From Eubacterium sp. (GTDB taxonomy: Bacteria; Bacillota; Clostridia; Lachnospirales; Lachnospiraceae): DNA of 54,380 bases. Shown piece by piece: positions 33,371-43,100 of the stretch. Under the pieces are notes generated by a model. That model ran no database searches, was not told where the DNA came from, and worked only from the letters and a program-made list of their open reading frames with translations. The position numbers and the translations under genes are program-made. Positions within the stretch are counted from its first letter, which is position 1. Each line of letters begins with the position of its first letter. The stretch covers positions 1-54,380 of the forward strand of contig JAFXZW010000073.1 of NCBI GenBank assembly GCA_017541035.1, read 5' to 3'.

Positions 33371-34030
33371 ATGAAAGTGACTGAAAGGCTGCTAGCAGCG
33401 ACGAAGGAGATCTGGGATGCCTACAACGAGCACCCCTTTGTTCTGGGACTTCAGAACGGAACGCTGGATCGTGAGAAATTTCGCTTTTATATCATTCAGG
33501 ATTCCGTCTATCTGATCGATTTTGCAAAGGTATTCGCCATTGGCGTGGCAAAGGCGAAAAGTCTGGAAACGGCCAACCTTTTTGCATCATATATCCCTGT
33601 TATGAATGGGGAATTAAATGTACATGAGGGATATCTGGCCAGGCTGGGCGTGACCGAGGAGGAAATGAAGGCGGCGAGACCTTCACTGGATAATCTTTCT
33701 TATACATCCTACATGCTGCGCGTAGCCTATGAAGAGGGCGAGGCAGAGGTGCTGGTTTCGATCCTTTCCTGTGCCCTCAGCTATGAGCTGATCGGAAAGC
33801 GTATTGTGGAGAATCGACCGGAAGCGTTGGAGGATCCTTTCTACGGTGATTGGGTGAAAGGGTATTATTCCGAGGAGTATGCTGCGGCAAATCGGGAATT
33901 AACGGAAACACTGGAGAAGCTGACAAAGGATTACAGCGAAGAGCAGATTGCACATCTGATCGACATTTTCATCGCATGCTCACGGTATGAGATGGATTTC
34001 TGGGAGATGTCCTGGAATATGAAAATGTAA
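33371..34030 (+). CDS. tenA: TenA-family thiaminase II / aminopyrimidine aminohydrolase
   Basis: The 219-residue protein is an all-helical TenA. Asp44 and Tyr47 (QDSVYL) and the active-site Cys134 (ILSCALSYELIG) match the catalytic residues of Bacillus subtilis TenA, and the late Glu lies in SRYEMDFWEM. It hydrolyses aminopyrimidines from degraded thiamin so they can be salvaged into thiamin. GGAGG lies 6 nt before the ATG. No other thiamin gene is nearby and no TPP riboswitch precedes it, so regulation differs from the usual. Confidence 0.92.
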   Translation: MKVTERLLAATKEIWDAYNEHPFVLGLQNGTLDREKFRFYIIQDSVYLIDFAKVFAIGVAKAKSLETANLFASYIPVMNGELNVHEGYLARLGVTEEEMKAARPSLDNLSYTSYMLRVAYEEGEAEVLVSILSCALSYELIGKRIVENRPEALEDPFYGDWVKGYYSEEYAAANRELTETLEKLTKDYSEEQIAHLIDIFIACSRYEMDFWEMSWNMKM

Positions 34031-34097
34031 GATCGCAGGTTCACGGCAAGCTGCCTGAGTTTTGAAATGGACAAACAATTAATCAGGGAGACGAATA

Positions 34098-35318
34098 ATG
34101 GGAGTATATGAGGAATTACAGGAGCGAGGTCTGATCGCGCAGACAACAGATGAAAGTGAGATCCGGGAGCTGGTTAACAGCGGAAAGGCAGTATTCTATA
34201 TCGGCTTTGATCCGACAGCGGATTCTCTTCACGTGGGACATTTTATGGCCCTCTGCCTGATGAAGCGTCTTCAGCTGGCGGGAAACCGTCCTATCGCACT
34301 GGTAGGCGGCGGAACGGGAATGATCGGTGATCCTACCGGAAGGACAGATATGCGTCTTATGATGACGAAGGAAACCATTGAGCATAATTGCGAATGTTTC
34401 AAGAAGCAGATGAGCCGCTTTATCGATTTCGGTGAAGGAAAAGCCATGATGGTGAACAACGCAGACTGGCTTCTGGATCTTAATTATATTGATTTCTTAA
34501 GAGATATCGGTTCCCAGTTCAGCGTGAACAAGATGCTGGCTGCCGAGTGCTACAAGCAGCGGCTGGAGAGGGGTCTGAATTTCCTTGAATTCAATTATAT
34601 GCTGATGCAGAGCTATGATTTCTATATGCTGTATCAGAAATACGGCTGCAATATGCAGTTTGGCGGTGACGACCAGTGGTCAAATATGCTTGGCGGAACC
34701 GAACTGATCAGGAAGAAACTCGGGAAGGACGCCTACGCCATGACCATCACGCTGCTCCTCAATTCGGAAGGGAAGAAGATGGGCAAGACCGCCAAAGGCG
34801 CTGTATGGCTCGATCCCGAGAAGACCTCTCCGTTCGAATTTTACCAGTACTGGCGGAATGTTTCCGATGCGGATGTGATCAAATGTCTGAAGCTGCTGAC
34901 ATTCCTTCCGATGGAACAGATCCGCGAGATGGAGCAGTGGAAGGATGCGGAACTGAACCGCGCAAAGGAGATTCTGGCCATGGAGCTCACCACCATGGTT
35001 CACGGCGAGGAGGAAGCGAAAAAGGCGGAAGCCGGAGCAAAGGCTTTCTTTGGCGCGGGAAATGCGGCAGATATGCCGGAAACGGTTCTTACGGATGCCG
35101 ATTTCCAGGATGGAACCATTGATATTATCGGGGTTCTGGTGGCTTCCGGACTGGTGAAGACCCGTAGTGAAGGCCGGCGGAATATCGAGCAGGGCGGAGT
35201 TATGGTGAATCAGGAGAAAATCACGGATTTCCGGACGGTTTACACAAAGGATGATTTCCAAAATGAATTTGTGATCCAGAGAGGAAAAAAGAATTTCCGA
35301 AAGGTGACTGTAGAATAG
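34098..35318 (+). CDS. tyrS: Tyrosyl-tRNA synthetase
   Basis: The 406-residue protein is a class I synthetase. The HIGH-like motif is HVGH (about residue 46) and the KMSKS-like loop is KMGKT. The tyrosine pocket motif YMLMQSYDF and the QFGGDDQW block are present, and the C-terminal S4 domain (about 340-406) begins with [22 protein letters not shown] precedes the start. It lies 67 bp after tenA, too close for a T-box leader, so it may be read from the tenA promoter or have a weak one of its own. Confidence 0.96.
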   Translation: MGVYEELQERGLIAQTTDESEIRELVNSGKAVFYIGFDPTADSLHVGHFMALCLMKRLQLAGNRPIALVGGGTGMIGDPTGRTDMRLMMTKETIEHNCECFKKQMSRFIDFGEGKAMMVNNADWLLDLNYIDFLRDIGSQFSVNKMLAAECYKQRLERGLNFLEFNYMLMQSYDFYMLYQKYGCNMQFGGDDQWSNMLGGTELIRKKLGKDAYAMTITLLLNSEGKKMGKTAKGAVWLDPEKTSPFEFYQYWRNVSDADVIKCLKLLTFLPMEQIREMEQWKDAELNRAKEILAMELTTMVHGEEEAKKAEAGAKAFFGAGNAADMPETVLTDADFQDGTIDIIGVLVASGLVKTRSEGRRNIEQGGVMVNQEKITDFRTVYTKDDFQNEFVIQRGKKNFRKVTVE

Positions 35319-35372
35319 CCCTGAAACGAGACAGAATGGCTTTTATGAGTTTTTGGTATGGGGGAGAAAAAA

Positions 35373-36530
35373 ATGCTGGGAAGCCTGAAAGAGGATATGA
35401 AGCGCAGGATCAACCAGATCAGAGGAATCGAGGAAGAACATGTTGAGGAACCGATTCCGGATTTTGTGATCGATAAGAATTATACGAAATGCTATGTCCT
35501 TTTGATCGACCAGAAGGGACAGGATCTGATCGATCTGAAAAAGCTTTCCGACAGAGTGGGCTGTGAGACAACCGTATCCCATACGGGCGTGACCTGCATG
35601 GAGCGGGTTCGCAAGGACAAATATGATGTCATTTTCCTGGCGAAAGAGCTTCCCCGGATGAACGGATTCCAGACCTTACGGAATATACGGAATACAAAGG
35701 ACAGCAAGTGCAAGGATACGGTGGCCTATGCGTTGCTTTCCGCAAATGATGATACGCCGGAGGAGGTTTTCCTTTCGGCAGGTTTTGCCGGTGCGCTGCA
35801 TATGCCGGTGGATGAAGCTCTTTTCATGCGTGAGATCGCGAAGCATGTGAACACAAAGGCTCTGCCGGAGGATCCGAGACTTTGGGCCAGGATCGAAGCC
35901 CGGGCAGATCTGGCGGAGAAGCTGCAACATTGCGGTGTTATTCTTGCTGATGGCCTCTGCGCATGCAAGGATGATATGGAAGAATACAGGCATCAGCTGA
36001 ACCGTTTCTGCGATCAGTACGAGAATAGCCGAGGCAAGATATCCCAGTATCTTTTTGAAAAGGATGTGAACGGATTTATGAACGGAACCCGCGAGGTGCG
36101 TGAGCAGGCAAAGCTTGTGGGAGCCCGTTATCTGGTGGATCTTTTTGATGACCATGTGAATATGAGCAAGGACGACAGTCTGGACATCGCTGAAACGACA
36201 TGGATGAAGACCATGCTGGACTGGGAAAAGGTTGTTGTCGGCGTCGCCTCCTGCCTTGGAAGAGACGTGGATCTTATTGCGTCTGAGATCGACAGAGATC
36301 AGACGAATGGCATCCGACTTACGGATCATGACGCAAAGGCCATGCTTATGGATGTCCTCAGGCTGATTGATAAGGGAGAAGAGAATGAAGTGATCGCCAG
36401 CATGGATCGAATGGTTACTTACGATATGTCGGAAACCATGCGCCTCAAGGTAATCCGTGTGGATTATTCCGTAAGACGTGGTGAAATGGAAGAAGCAAAA
36501 GAACTGATCACAGCCATAGTGGAATATTAA
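35373..36530 (+). CDS. Degenerate receiver-domain protein
   Basis: The 385-residue protein starts at 35373 (GGGGGAG 6-7 nt upstream). Residues about 42-165 form a receiver-like domain, but the phosphoacceptor position reads FLAKELPRMNG where FLD is usual, so Asp is replaced by Ala. The LLSAND block and a Pro in MPVDEA keep the fold recognisable. The C-terminal 200 residues are helical and unassigned; their Hpt-like length is suggestive but no clear phospho-His is seen. It should act without phosphorylation, perhaps as a scaffold or binding protein. It follows tyrS by 54 bp and ends at a terminator. Confidence 0.75.
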   Translation: MLGSLKEDMKRRINQIRGIEEEHVEEPIPDFVIDKNYTKCYVLLIDQKGQDLIDLKKLSDRVGCETTVSHTGVTCMERVRKDKYDVIFLAKELPRMNGFQTLRNIRNTKDSKCKDTVAYALLSANDDTPEEVFLSAGFAGALHMPVDEALFMREIAKHVNTKALPEDPRLWARIEARADLAEKLQHCGVILADGLCACKDDMEEYRHQLNRFCDQYENSRGKISQYLFEKDVNGFMNGTREVREQAKLVGARYLVDLFDDHVNMSKDDSLDIAETTWMKTMLDWEKVVVGVASCLGRDVDLIASEIDRDQTNGIRLTDHDAKAMLMDVLRLIDKGEENEVIASMDRMVTYDMSETMRLKVIRVDYSVRRGEMEEAKELITAIVEY

Positions 36531-36536
36531 GAAAAG

Positions 36537-36573
36537 GAAGCCCTCTTTTCGCGTGAAACGAAAGAGGGCTTTC
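36537..36573. terminator. Bidirectional terminator
   Basis: AAGCCCTCTTT and AAAGAGGGCTT pair around TCGCGTGAAACG with one bulged T. It closes the receiver-like gene and the convergent XRE gene. Confidence 0.8.
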
Positions 36574-36575
36574 TC

Positions 36576-37523
36576 TTATCGGCTTTTACGGGGATAAGGG
36601 GATTCTCTGGGAAACATTTCGTTGAGAAGTTCCTCCGGCATGGGAGGTTTGATCTCCTCCGCAACAATACTTTCGGCAATCCTTTTCCCCGGAATGGTCT
36701 TCGGGACCGAGGGGGATGCCGGAGAATCGGCTTTTTCTTCCGCAGCTTCCCTTTCCGATGGTTTATCTTCTGCCTTCTTTTTTGTTGGACGACCTTTCTT
36801 TTTCGGGGGCTCCTCCGGCTGAAGCAGTTTTCCGTAAAAGGCATTTTCATCAATGGCAGTTATCTTCGGGCGTTTTCCGCTGTAAAGAAGATCCACGGAG
36901 GTCATGCCTGAGGTGTTGTGATACCGAACGGCGGGTCCCCTTTTTCTTTTTTTCGGACTGGCAGTGATCACCTCTTTTCCGGACTCAGTTCCGATCTGCA
37001 GTGATACAGGTTCTTCAGTGACCGTTTCGGTCTGCAGTGACATGGGTTCTGCGGTGACAGGATCGGCCGGAAAGGGAGATCCGGGGGAAACCGGGTCATT
37101 CAGCGGGGAGGGCGCTTCTTTCGAAGAAGACTCGGATATCTTCGAAGCGGGCTCCTCTTCGGTATGGTTCACCTCATAATGACGTACGACTCCGCGCTGA
37201 GGAATAGCCAGGGTTTTGGTCTTTTTCTTTTTCTCTTCCTCTACCCGGACCTCCTGAACCCGTCTGGTCTGAAGGACCCGATAGGCCTTCTGCTCAGCAA
37301 CGAAGCCGGGAGGAAGACATTTTTGAACATACTCAAGTAGATTGACATCGTAAATGTAGGACAGGGCGGCAATCTGTTCAACAGAAGGCTGTGAACGCCC
37401 GTTTTCCAGATTGCAATAGCTCTGCCGGCTTGTATGCAGCAGGATTGCAACCTCCTTCTGCAGCATATAATGCTTTTCCCGAAGACCCCGGAGAAGGTCT
37501 CCCCAATATACTGTCGGGTACAT
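36576..37523 (-). CDS. XRE-type regulator with AT-hook-like tail
   Basis: The 315-residue protein has an N-terminal XRE helix-turn-helix (about 8-63; LREKHYMLQKEVAILLHTSR then QSYCNLENGRSQPSVEQIAA). The rest is mostly disordered, rich in Pro, Glu, Ser and Lys. Lys-rich PKKKRKRGPAVRY and PKKKGRPTKKK resemble basic DNA-contacting patches; the latter has the GRP core of an AT-hook. Such a long tail is unusual for this family. A perfect palindrome lies between it and thyA. A role as a DNA-binding or nucleoid-associated regulator is inferred. Confidence 0.8.
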   Translation of the reverse strand: MYPTVYWGDLLRGLREKHYMLQKEVAILLHTSRQSYCNLENGRSQPSVEQIAALSYIYDVNLLEYVQKCLPPGFVAEQKAYRVLQTRRVQEVRVEEEKKKKTKTLAIPQRGVVRHYEVNHTEEEPASKISESSSKEAPSPLNDPVSPGSPFPADPVTAEPMSLQTETVTEEPVSLQIGTESGKEVITASPKKRKRGPAVRYHNTSGMTSVDLLYSGKRPKITAIDENAFYGKLLQPEEPPKKKGRPTKKKAEDKPSEREAAEEKADSPASPSVPKTIPGKRIAESIVAEEIKPPMPEELLNEMFPRESPYPRKSR

Positions 37524-37588
37524 AGATTTGCTCCTTTCTTTCGTTTTATTCTATGTTTCATGATTGAAGATTTATCATGTAAAGTAAT

Positions 37589-37621
37589 TTGCATGCATGC
37601 AACTTTATGGTACAATATAAT
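37589..37621. promoter_or_regulatory. Palindrome and promoter between XRE gene and thyA
   Basis: TTGCATGCATGCAA (37589-37602) is a perfect 14-bp palindrome. On the plus strand it supplies TTGCAT as a -35, with TACAAT (37611-37616, preceded by TGG) or TATAAT (37616-37621) as -10. It is a good candidate operator for the divergent XRE regulator. Confidence 0.55.
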
Positions 37622-37763
37622 TTATGGATTTTGTTGATTTCGGATTGAATAGTATGATTCCGGGATTGAATTTTTCAAAAATAAGGCTTTTTCCCGGAAA
37701 GAAGCAAAATCCGATCCGTAAAACGGGCGATTCGATCCCGGAGATGAAAGGCGGTAAACAAAA

Positions 37764-38594
37764 ATGAGCCGAGCGGACAGGCTGTTTATTGATATGTGTC
37801 GTGATATTATTGACCATGGTTTCAGTACAGAGGGCGAGAAGGTACGCCCGAAGTGGGAGGACGGAACCAGCGCCTATACCATCAAACGCTTTGGCGTGGT
37901 AAACCGTTACGATCTGGAGGAGGAATTCCCGGCCATCACTCTCCGGAAGACTTATATCAAGTCGGCAATCGACGAGGTCTTATGGATCTGGCAGAAGAAG
38001 TCCAATAATGTACATGATCTGAAGAGCCATATTTGGGATGAATGGGCGGATGAGAATGGCTCCATCGGAAAGGCTTACGGATATCAGATGGGTGTAAAGC
38101 ACCATTACCGGGAAGGAGATTTCGACCAGGTTGACCGTGTGCTTTATGACCTGAAGGAGAATCCCTACAGCAGGCGGATCATGACGAATCTTTATGTACA
38201 TCAGGATCTGGCGGAAATGAATCTCTATCCCTGTGCCTACAGTATGACATTTAATGTGACGGGAGACCGGCTCAATGCCATACTGAACCAACGTTCACAG
38301 GACGTTCTGGCAGCCAATAACTGGAATGTTGTCCAGTACAGTGCGCTGCTTATGATGATCGCGCAGGTGACGGGCTTCCGGCCCGGGGAACTGGTTCATG
38401 TGATCGCGGACGCGCACATTTACGACAGGCATGTACCCATAGTGGAGGAACTGATCCAACGGCCGGTCTACCCGGCACCGAAGGTGACGCTGAATCCGGA
38501 AATCAGGGATTTCTATCAGTTTACTCCGGATGATTTTGTGGTGGAGGACTACGTGACAGGCCCCCAGGTTAAAAATATACCGATAGCGGTATAA
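37764..38594 (+). CDS. thyA: Thymidylate synthase
   Basis: The 276-residue protein converts dUMP to dTMP with methylenetetrahydrofolate. Catalytic Cys157 lies in MNLYPCAYSMTFN, where the more familiar sequence is PPCH; this is a variant seen in Clostridia. The phosphate-binding Arg pair is in YSRRIMTN, and the conserved NQRSQDVLAANNWN and HVIADAHIYDRH blocks are present. Start choice rests on AAAGGCGG upstream, a moderate site. It lies 92 bp before folA, which regenerates the folate it consumes. Confidence 0.95.
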   Translation: MSRADRLFIDMCRDIIDHGFSTEGEKVRPKWEDGTSAYTIKRFGVVNRYDLEEEFPAITLRKTYIKSAIDEVLWIWQKKSNNVHDLKSHIWDEWADENGSIGKAYGYQMGVKHHYREGDFDQVDRVLYDLKENPYSRRIMTNLYVHQDLAEMNLYPCAYSMTFNVTGDRLNAILNQRSQDVLAANNWNVVQYSALLMMIAQVTGFRPGELVHVIADAHIYDRHVPIVEELIQRPVYPAPKVTLNPEIRDFYQFTPDDFVVEDYVTGPQVKNIPIAV

Positions 38595-38686
38595 GCTGTG
38601 CAACGGCCTACTTTACCATTTGGTTAAAAACCGGTGCCAAAAACAGTTGACCCGGGGATTTCTATGATTGAATGAGGAGACAGGAC

Positions 38687-39193
38687 ATGATAGCAATTGC
38701 AGCAGCAGATAAAAACTGGGGGATCGGGCTCAAGGATCAGCTCCTGGTACGGATCCCCAGTGATATGAAGCAGTTCCGGAATCATACTCTGGGACATGTG
38801 GTGGTAACGGGACGAAAGACCCTGGCCGGTTTTCCCAACGGAATGCCGCTGGCCGGTCGGACGAACATTATTCTCAGCAGGAAGAAGGATTATGCCGTGA
38901 GAGGCGGGATCGTTGTTCACAGCAAGGAAGAGCTGCTTGCGGAACTCCGAAAATACAATTCGAACGAAATCTACATCATCGGCGGAGAGAGCGTGTATCG
39001 TATGATGCTTCCCTATTGTGACACGGCGATAATCACAAGGATCGATTATGCTTATGAAGCGGATGCCTTCTTTCCGAATCTGGAGGAGGAAGAGGGCTGG
39101 CAGCTGCAGGAAGAGGGAGAAGAGGAGACCTGTTTTTCCATAGAATACAGATATCAGACCTGGGTGAATGGGAATCCCCTCAGTCTGGCGTAA
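38687..39193 (+). CDS. folA: Dihydrofolate reductase
   Basis: The 168-residue protein has MIAIAAADKNWGIG at the start, the catalytic Asp in IPSDMKQFR, the VTGRKT cofactor loop and the IGGES motif. It reduces dihydrofolate with NADPH, recycling the cofactor oxidised by thymidylate synthase encoded just upstream. The start at 38687 follows GAGGAGA by 6 nt; an upstream ATG at 38672 overlaps that site. The C-terminal 30 residues are unusually acidic. Confidence 0.95.
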   Translation: MIAIAAADKNWGIGLKDQLLVRIPSDMKQFRNHTLGHVVVTGRKTLAGFPNGMPLAGRTNIILSRKKDYAVRGGIVVHSKEELLAELRKYNSNEIYIIGGESVYRMMLPYCDTAIITRIDYAYEADAFFPNLEEEEGWQLQEEGEEETCFSIEYRYQTWVNGNPLSLA

Positions 39194-39244
39194 GGAATCG
39201 GGAGGCATTGCTTCCCCAAAGGGATAAGGAGCCCTCTAAACGGT

Positions 39245-40165
39245 ATGGAACCGGATTTAGTGAAGAAGAAAAAAATAAAGGTGTTGATCATACTTGGGGC
39301 AGCTCTGGCGATTATCATTTTAACAGGGCTGCTCATACTTTTTTTCCGCCAGAAGGATAAGACCTATCGTCTGCTTAAGGTTTATGAAATGGCGGGAGAT
39401 GGGGAAGTGGAGAGAGAAGGAATCGGAAAGTTAGATCCTTACACGAATATGAATCTGGAATCCGGTGACCGGATCAAGCTGGATGAGGGCGTATTCAATA
39501 TCAAAGCGGACGATGATAAATACATTTTCCTGAATGAAAAAACAGAGCTGGTACTGGAAGCAACGGGAGATGAGAAGAACAGCAAGATTCGGATCAATCT
39601 GCTGTCCGGAGGTATTACGAACGATATCCGAAACAAGCTGACGGGAGATTCCTCTTACGAAGTCAATACTCCGAACTCCACCATGTCCGTTGTCGGAACG
39701 ATCTTCTTTGTATGCAACTATCAGGAGAACGGAATCGAGTATACCAAGGTAAGCGTTTTTGACGGAACGGTTTCGACAAAACTGAAATATCAGGATGGAA
39801 CCCTGTCCACTGAGGAAGTAAAGGTATCCAGCGGTAAGGAAGTGCTGATCTATCAGGACGAAAATACGACGGATTATATCATGAGAGATGTGGCTTATGA
39901 TGAACTTCCTGAAAATGTTCTCCGGATCCTGGGCAGACTTGCGGATGAGGACAGACCTCTGTCCATTACCAAGGAGGAGATTGTAAAGCTCCTGGAAGGT
40001 CCCTTCACGGTTATCTTTACCTATGAGGGAAGGGAATTCGGAAGACAGACAGTAAAGAAGGGCGAGTACGTAGCAAAGCCGACTCTTGCACCGGCATCCG
40101 GCGGGGAGTGGGATTATGATTTTACAAAACCGGTTGACCGGGATCTTATCATTGAGTGGAAATAA
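39245..40165 (+). CDS. FecR-domain membrane protein
   Basis: The 306-residue protein has one membrane helix (about 12-34) and an external FecR domain (about 60-215), recognisable by SGDRIKLDEG, NTPNSTMSVVGTIFFV and VFDGTVSTKL. The C-terminal 50 residues form a small beta domain. AAGGAG lies about 12 nt before the ATG. Eighteen bases separate it from the giant repeat gene, and a CHASE2 cyclase follows, so the three probably work together. FecR domains outside TonB systems are often paired with CHASE2 proteins. It should sense or scaffold at the cell surface. Confidence 0.86.
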   Translation: MEPDLVKKKKIKVLIILGAALAIIILTGLLILFFRQKDKTYRLLKVYEMAGDGEVEREGIGKLDPYTNMNLESGDRIKLDEGVFNIKADDDKYIFLNEKTELVLEATGDEKNSKIRINLLSGGITNDIRNKLTGDSSYEVNTPNSTMSVVGTIFFVCNYQENGIEYTKVSVFDGTVSTKLKYQDGTLSTEEVKVSSGKEVLIYQDENTTDYIMRDVAYDELPENVLRILGRLADEDRPLSITKEEIVKLLEGPFTVIFTYEGREFGRQTVKKGEYVAKPTLAPASGGEWDYDFTKPVDRDLIIEWK

Positions 40166-40182
40166 GCCTGGAGGTTTACGGT

Positions 40183-43100
40183 ATGACGGATGAGAATCTG
40201 AATAAATTTCAATATCAAAAAAAGCTGATCGCCCTTCTCATGACTGTGATCATGGCTATCAGTTCACTTTGGGGAATGAAGCCTGGTCAGGTAAAGGCAG
40301 AGGAAGAAGGAACGGGGATCATCACCATTGTGGGGATAACCAGAGTGCTGGGCGATTCCCCCGATGGGTACGAAGAGGATGACATGGGCAATCTCTGTAA
40401 GCTGACGGACATCAAAAAAATCATCGTGATGTCGAACGCCGATGATACCGGAGTCTGCGAGATCACCGGTGATAATCCGGTGGGAAGCAGCTCGCTGGAG
40501 ATTGTAACGATGAATGACGGTTATGTCATTGTAGATACAGATGCAACATTAAAAGCAGGATCCATTCGGGGTTATCTGAAAAGTAATAAGGGAGATATTT
40601 TCACGGATTCTCTGGATTTTTCCGCATCCTTATCCGGTGGAGATTATCCGGAACTGACAAACGAAGGAGATATTACAGTAAAGGGAGCTCTGGCATTCAG
40701 TTCCCAGGGCGGTAAGATCCTGAATAAGGGCACTCTTGAAGCCGGATCGCTCATCTTAAGCGCCGAAAGCGGGGAGATCACGAATCAGGGGAAAATTGAT
40801 GCTGATTCCATTGAGATGAATGGTACAAGCCTCAATGTTATCAATGAATCCGGTGCGGAAATCTCGACACAGTCGCTTCAGTATACAGGGCTTGCCAAGC
40901 TCAGTAATGATGGCCTGGTGGAGGCGGATTCCCTTTCCCTGTATGCAACAGGAGGATCCTATTTTACGGAGTTTTCCAATAACACATCAGGTGTACTGGA
41001 GACAACGGATCTGAATTGCTCGGATTTTACGATTGGTGAGTTTGCCAATTTCGGAACGGTTAAGGCGAAGACCGTTCATATGACTCCTCAGGTGGAATAC
41101 TATGATACAGCTGTATATGAGGTAAGTGAATCGTATACGACTTCCGGTTTTAATTCGGAATATATTGGAAAGGTGAAGGCCGGTCCTTTTGCAAAGATCA
41201 GCGGAACCGGCGGAACGGTACCACTTTCGGTGAATGGTTCCGATTATGAATTTGTTACCATTCCAAGTGAAAAAACGGATGCTTATTTGCTGGTTCCTTT
41301 GCCGATTGATTGTTTTGAAAAGGCGGATGGAACGAATTATCTGGCACTGTCAGGTGTGAATCAGGTGGATGAAACTTACTACGCGAAGGATAGTATCACG
41401 TTAACTCCGCACGAGGGCTATAAGGTGATGCCCGGAATTGGTGGCTATGATTTTGCAGATTCCGTTACCCTTACGAAAGAAGATCTCTATCCCGAAAGTA
41501 ATGGCGGCTATTTTTACAGTGATCTGACCTTTTATCTGATTGATCAAACAAATGGATTGTTTTCGAAACAGGAAGAGTATTACAACCTGATATCATCTCC
41601 TGATTTGGAGAATATCATTTTTGATGAGGAACCTCCAAACCTTACTGTTACGTCTGCGGTGGCGGATGAGGCGGCGGTTTCTCTTGCAGACGGAGATACG
41701 ATTACGGCAAAGAAGCTGACTGTTTCCATTCGGGTGAGCGACGACGATACATATCCGGATTTAACGGTTGATACCAGTCTGGGTAAAAAGACACTGACTC
41801 TGTCTGCTGAAGAAAAACCGGTGCTTGATCTTACATTTGAAGCCGTTCCGGGAGAGAAAAAGGAACATTACATCACGGTAAAGGATCTTTCCGGAAATGA
41901 AACGACTCTGAGTTTTGATCTTGTTTATGCAAAGGATGAGGTAGCTGCAACGGTTTCGGCAGATGATCTTTTTGTGGGTGAGACGGTGGAGCCGGTTGTG
42001 GTTACGAAATCCGGCGGAACGGTCACTTTTCAGTATAAAAAGGAAGATGATCCGGATACTGCATATACGGATACGGTACCGACAGCGGCCGGCAGATATT
42101 ATGTGAAGGCGACAATCGCTGAAACGGCTCTGTATGATGAGATTATATGTGTCAGCAGTACTCCCTTCGAGATTAAGAAAAAGAACGTAACGGCTGAGAT
42201 CACTGTGGGTAGTATTTATGTTGGGGAAACTCTTGCGCCGAAGGTGACCTGTAATTCGGGCGGAACGAAGACTGTTGAATACAAGCTGTCTTCCGATCCG
42301 GAAGAAAAGTATTCGGAATTAGTTCCGACAAAGGCGGGAACCTACTCTGCACGGGCCACCATCGGTGAGACGGCGGAGTATAAAGGTACCACCTGTGAGA
42401 CAGAGTTTACCATCAGTAAAAAAGATGTCACCGCAAGCGTTACGGTATCGGACATTTTTGTCGGAGAGAAGATATCGCCAACTGTTACGACCGTTTCGAC
42501 AGGGACAAGATCCTTTGCATATAAGGAGGAGGGGGATTCGGATTATTCGGCAACTGCTCCGACCGCAGCCGGCTCGTATTATGTCAGAGTAACCATCGCG
42601 GAAACGGATGAGTTTAGCCAGATCGTCTGCTACAGCAGCACCCCTTTTAAGATCAGTAAAAAATCCGTCTCAGCAACCATCAGTGTTGCGGACATCCTGG
42701 TAGGAGGAACGGTGGATCCGAAGGTGACCTGTGTATCGGACGGAATCAAGACGATTGAATTTAAACTCTACTCAGATCCCGAGGAAAAGTACACGGAAAC
42801 GGTACCGGAACTGGCAGGTAAGTATTCCGTAAGGGTAACGGTTGCGGAAACCGCAAAATATGAAGAAGCTGTAGCTGAAACCAGCTTCACCATCAGCAGA
42901 AAAACCACCACGGCAACCGTCAGTGTTGCTGGTTTTGAGGTGGGCGGAACAGCAGAACCGAAGGTGACAACGAATTCTGACGGCGAGGCGGTTATTGAAT
43001 ATAAAAAATTTACGGATCCGGATACGGCTTACGCTGAGACTGCCCCCACAAAAGCAGGAAAATGGTCTGTTCGTGCGACGCTTCCTGAAACAGATATGTA

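Noticed and set aside
34031-34097. T-box leader upstream of tyrS
   Set aside because: The gap is 67 nt, too short for the specifier and antiterminator structure.
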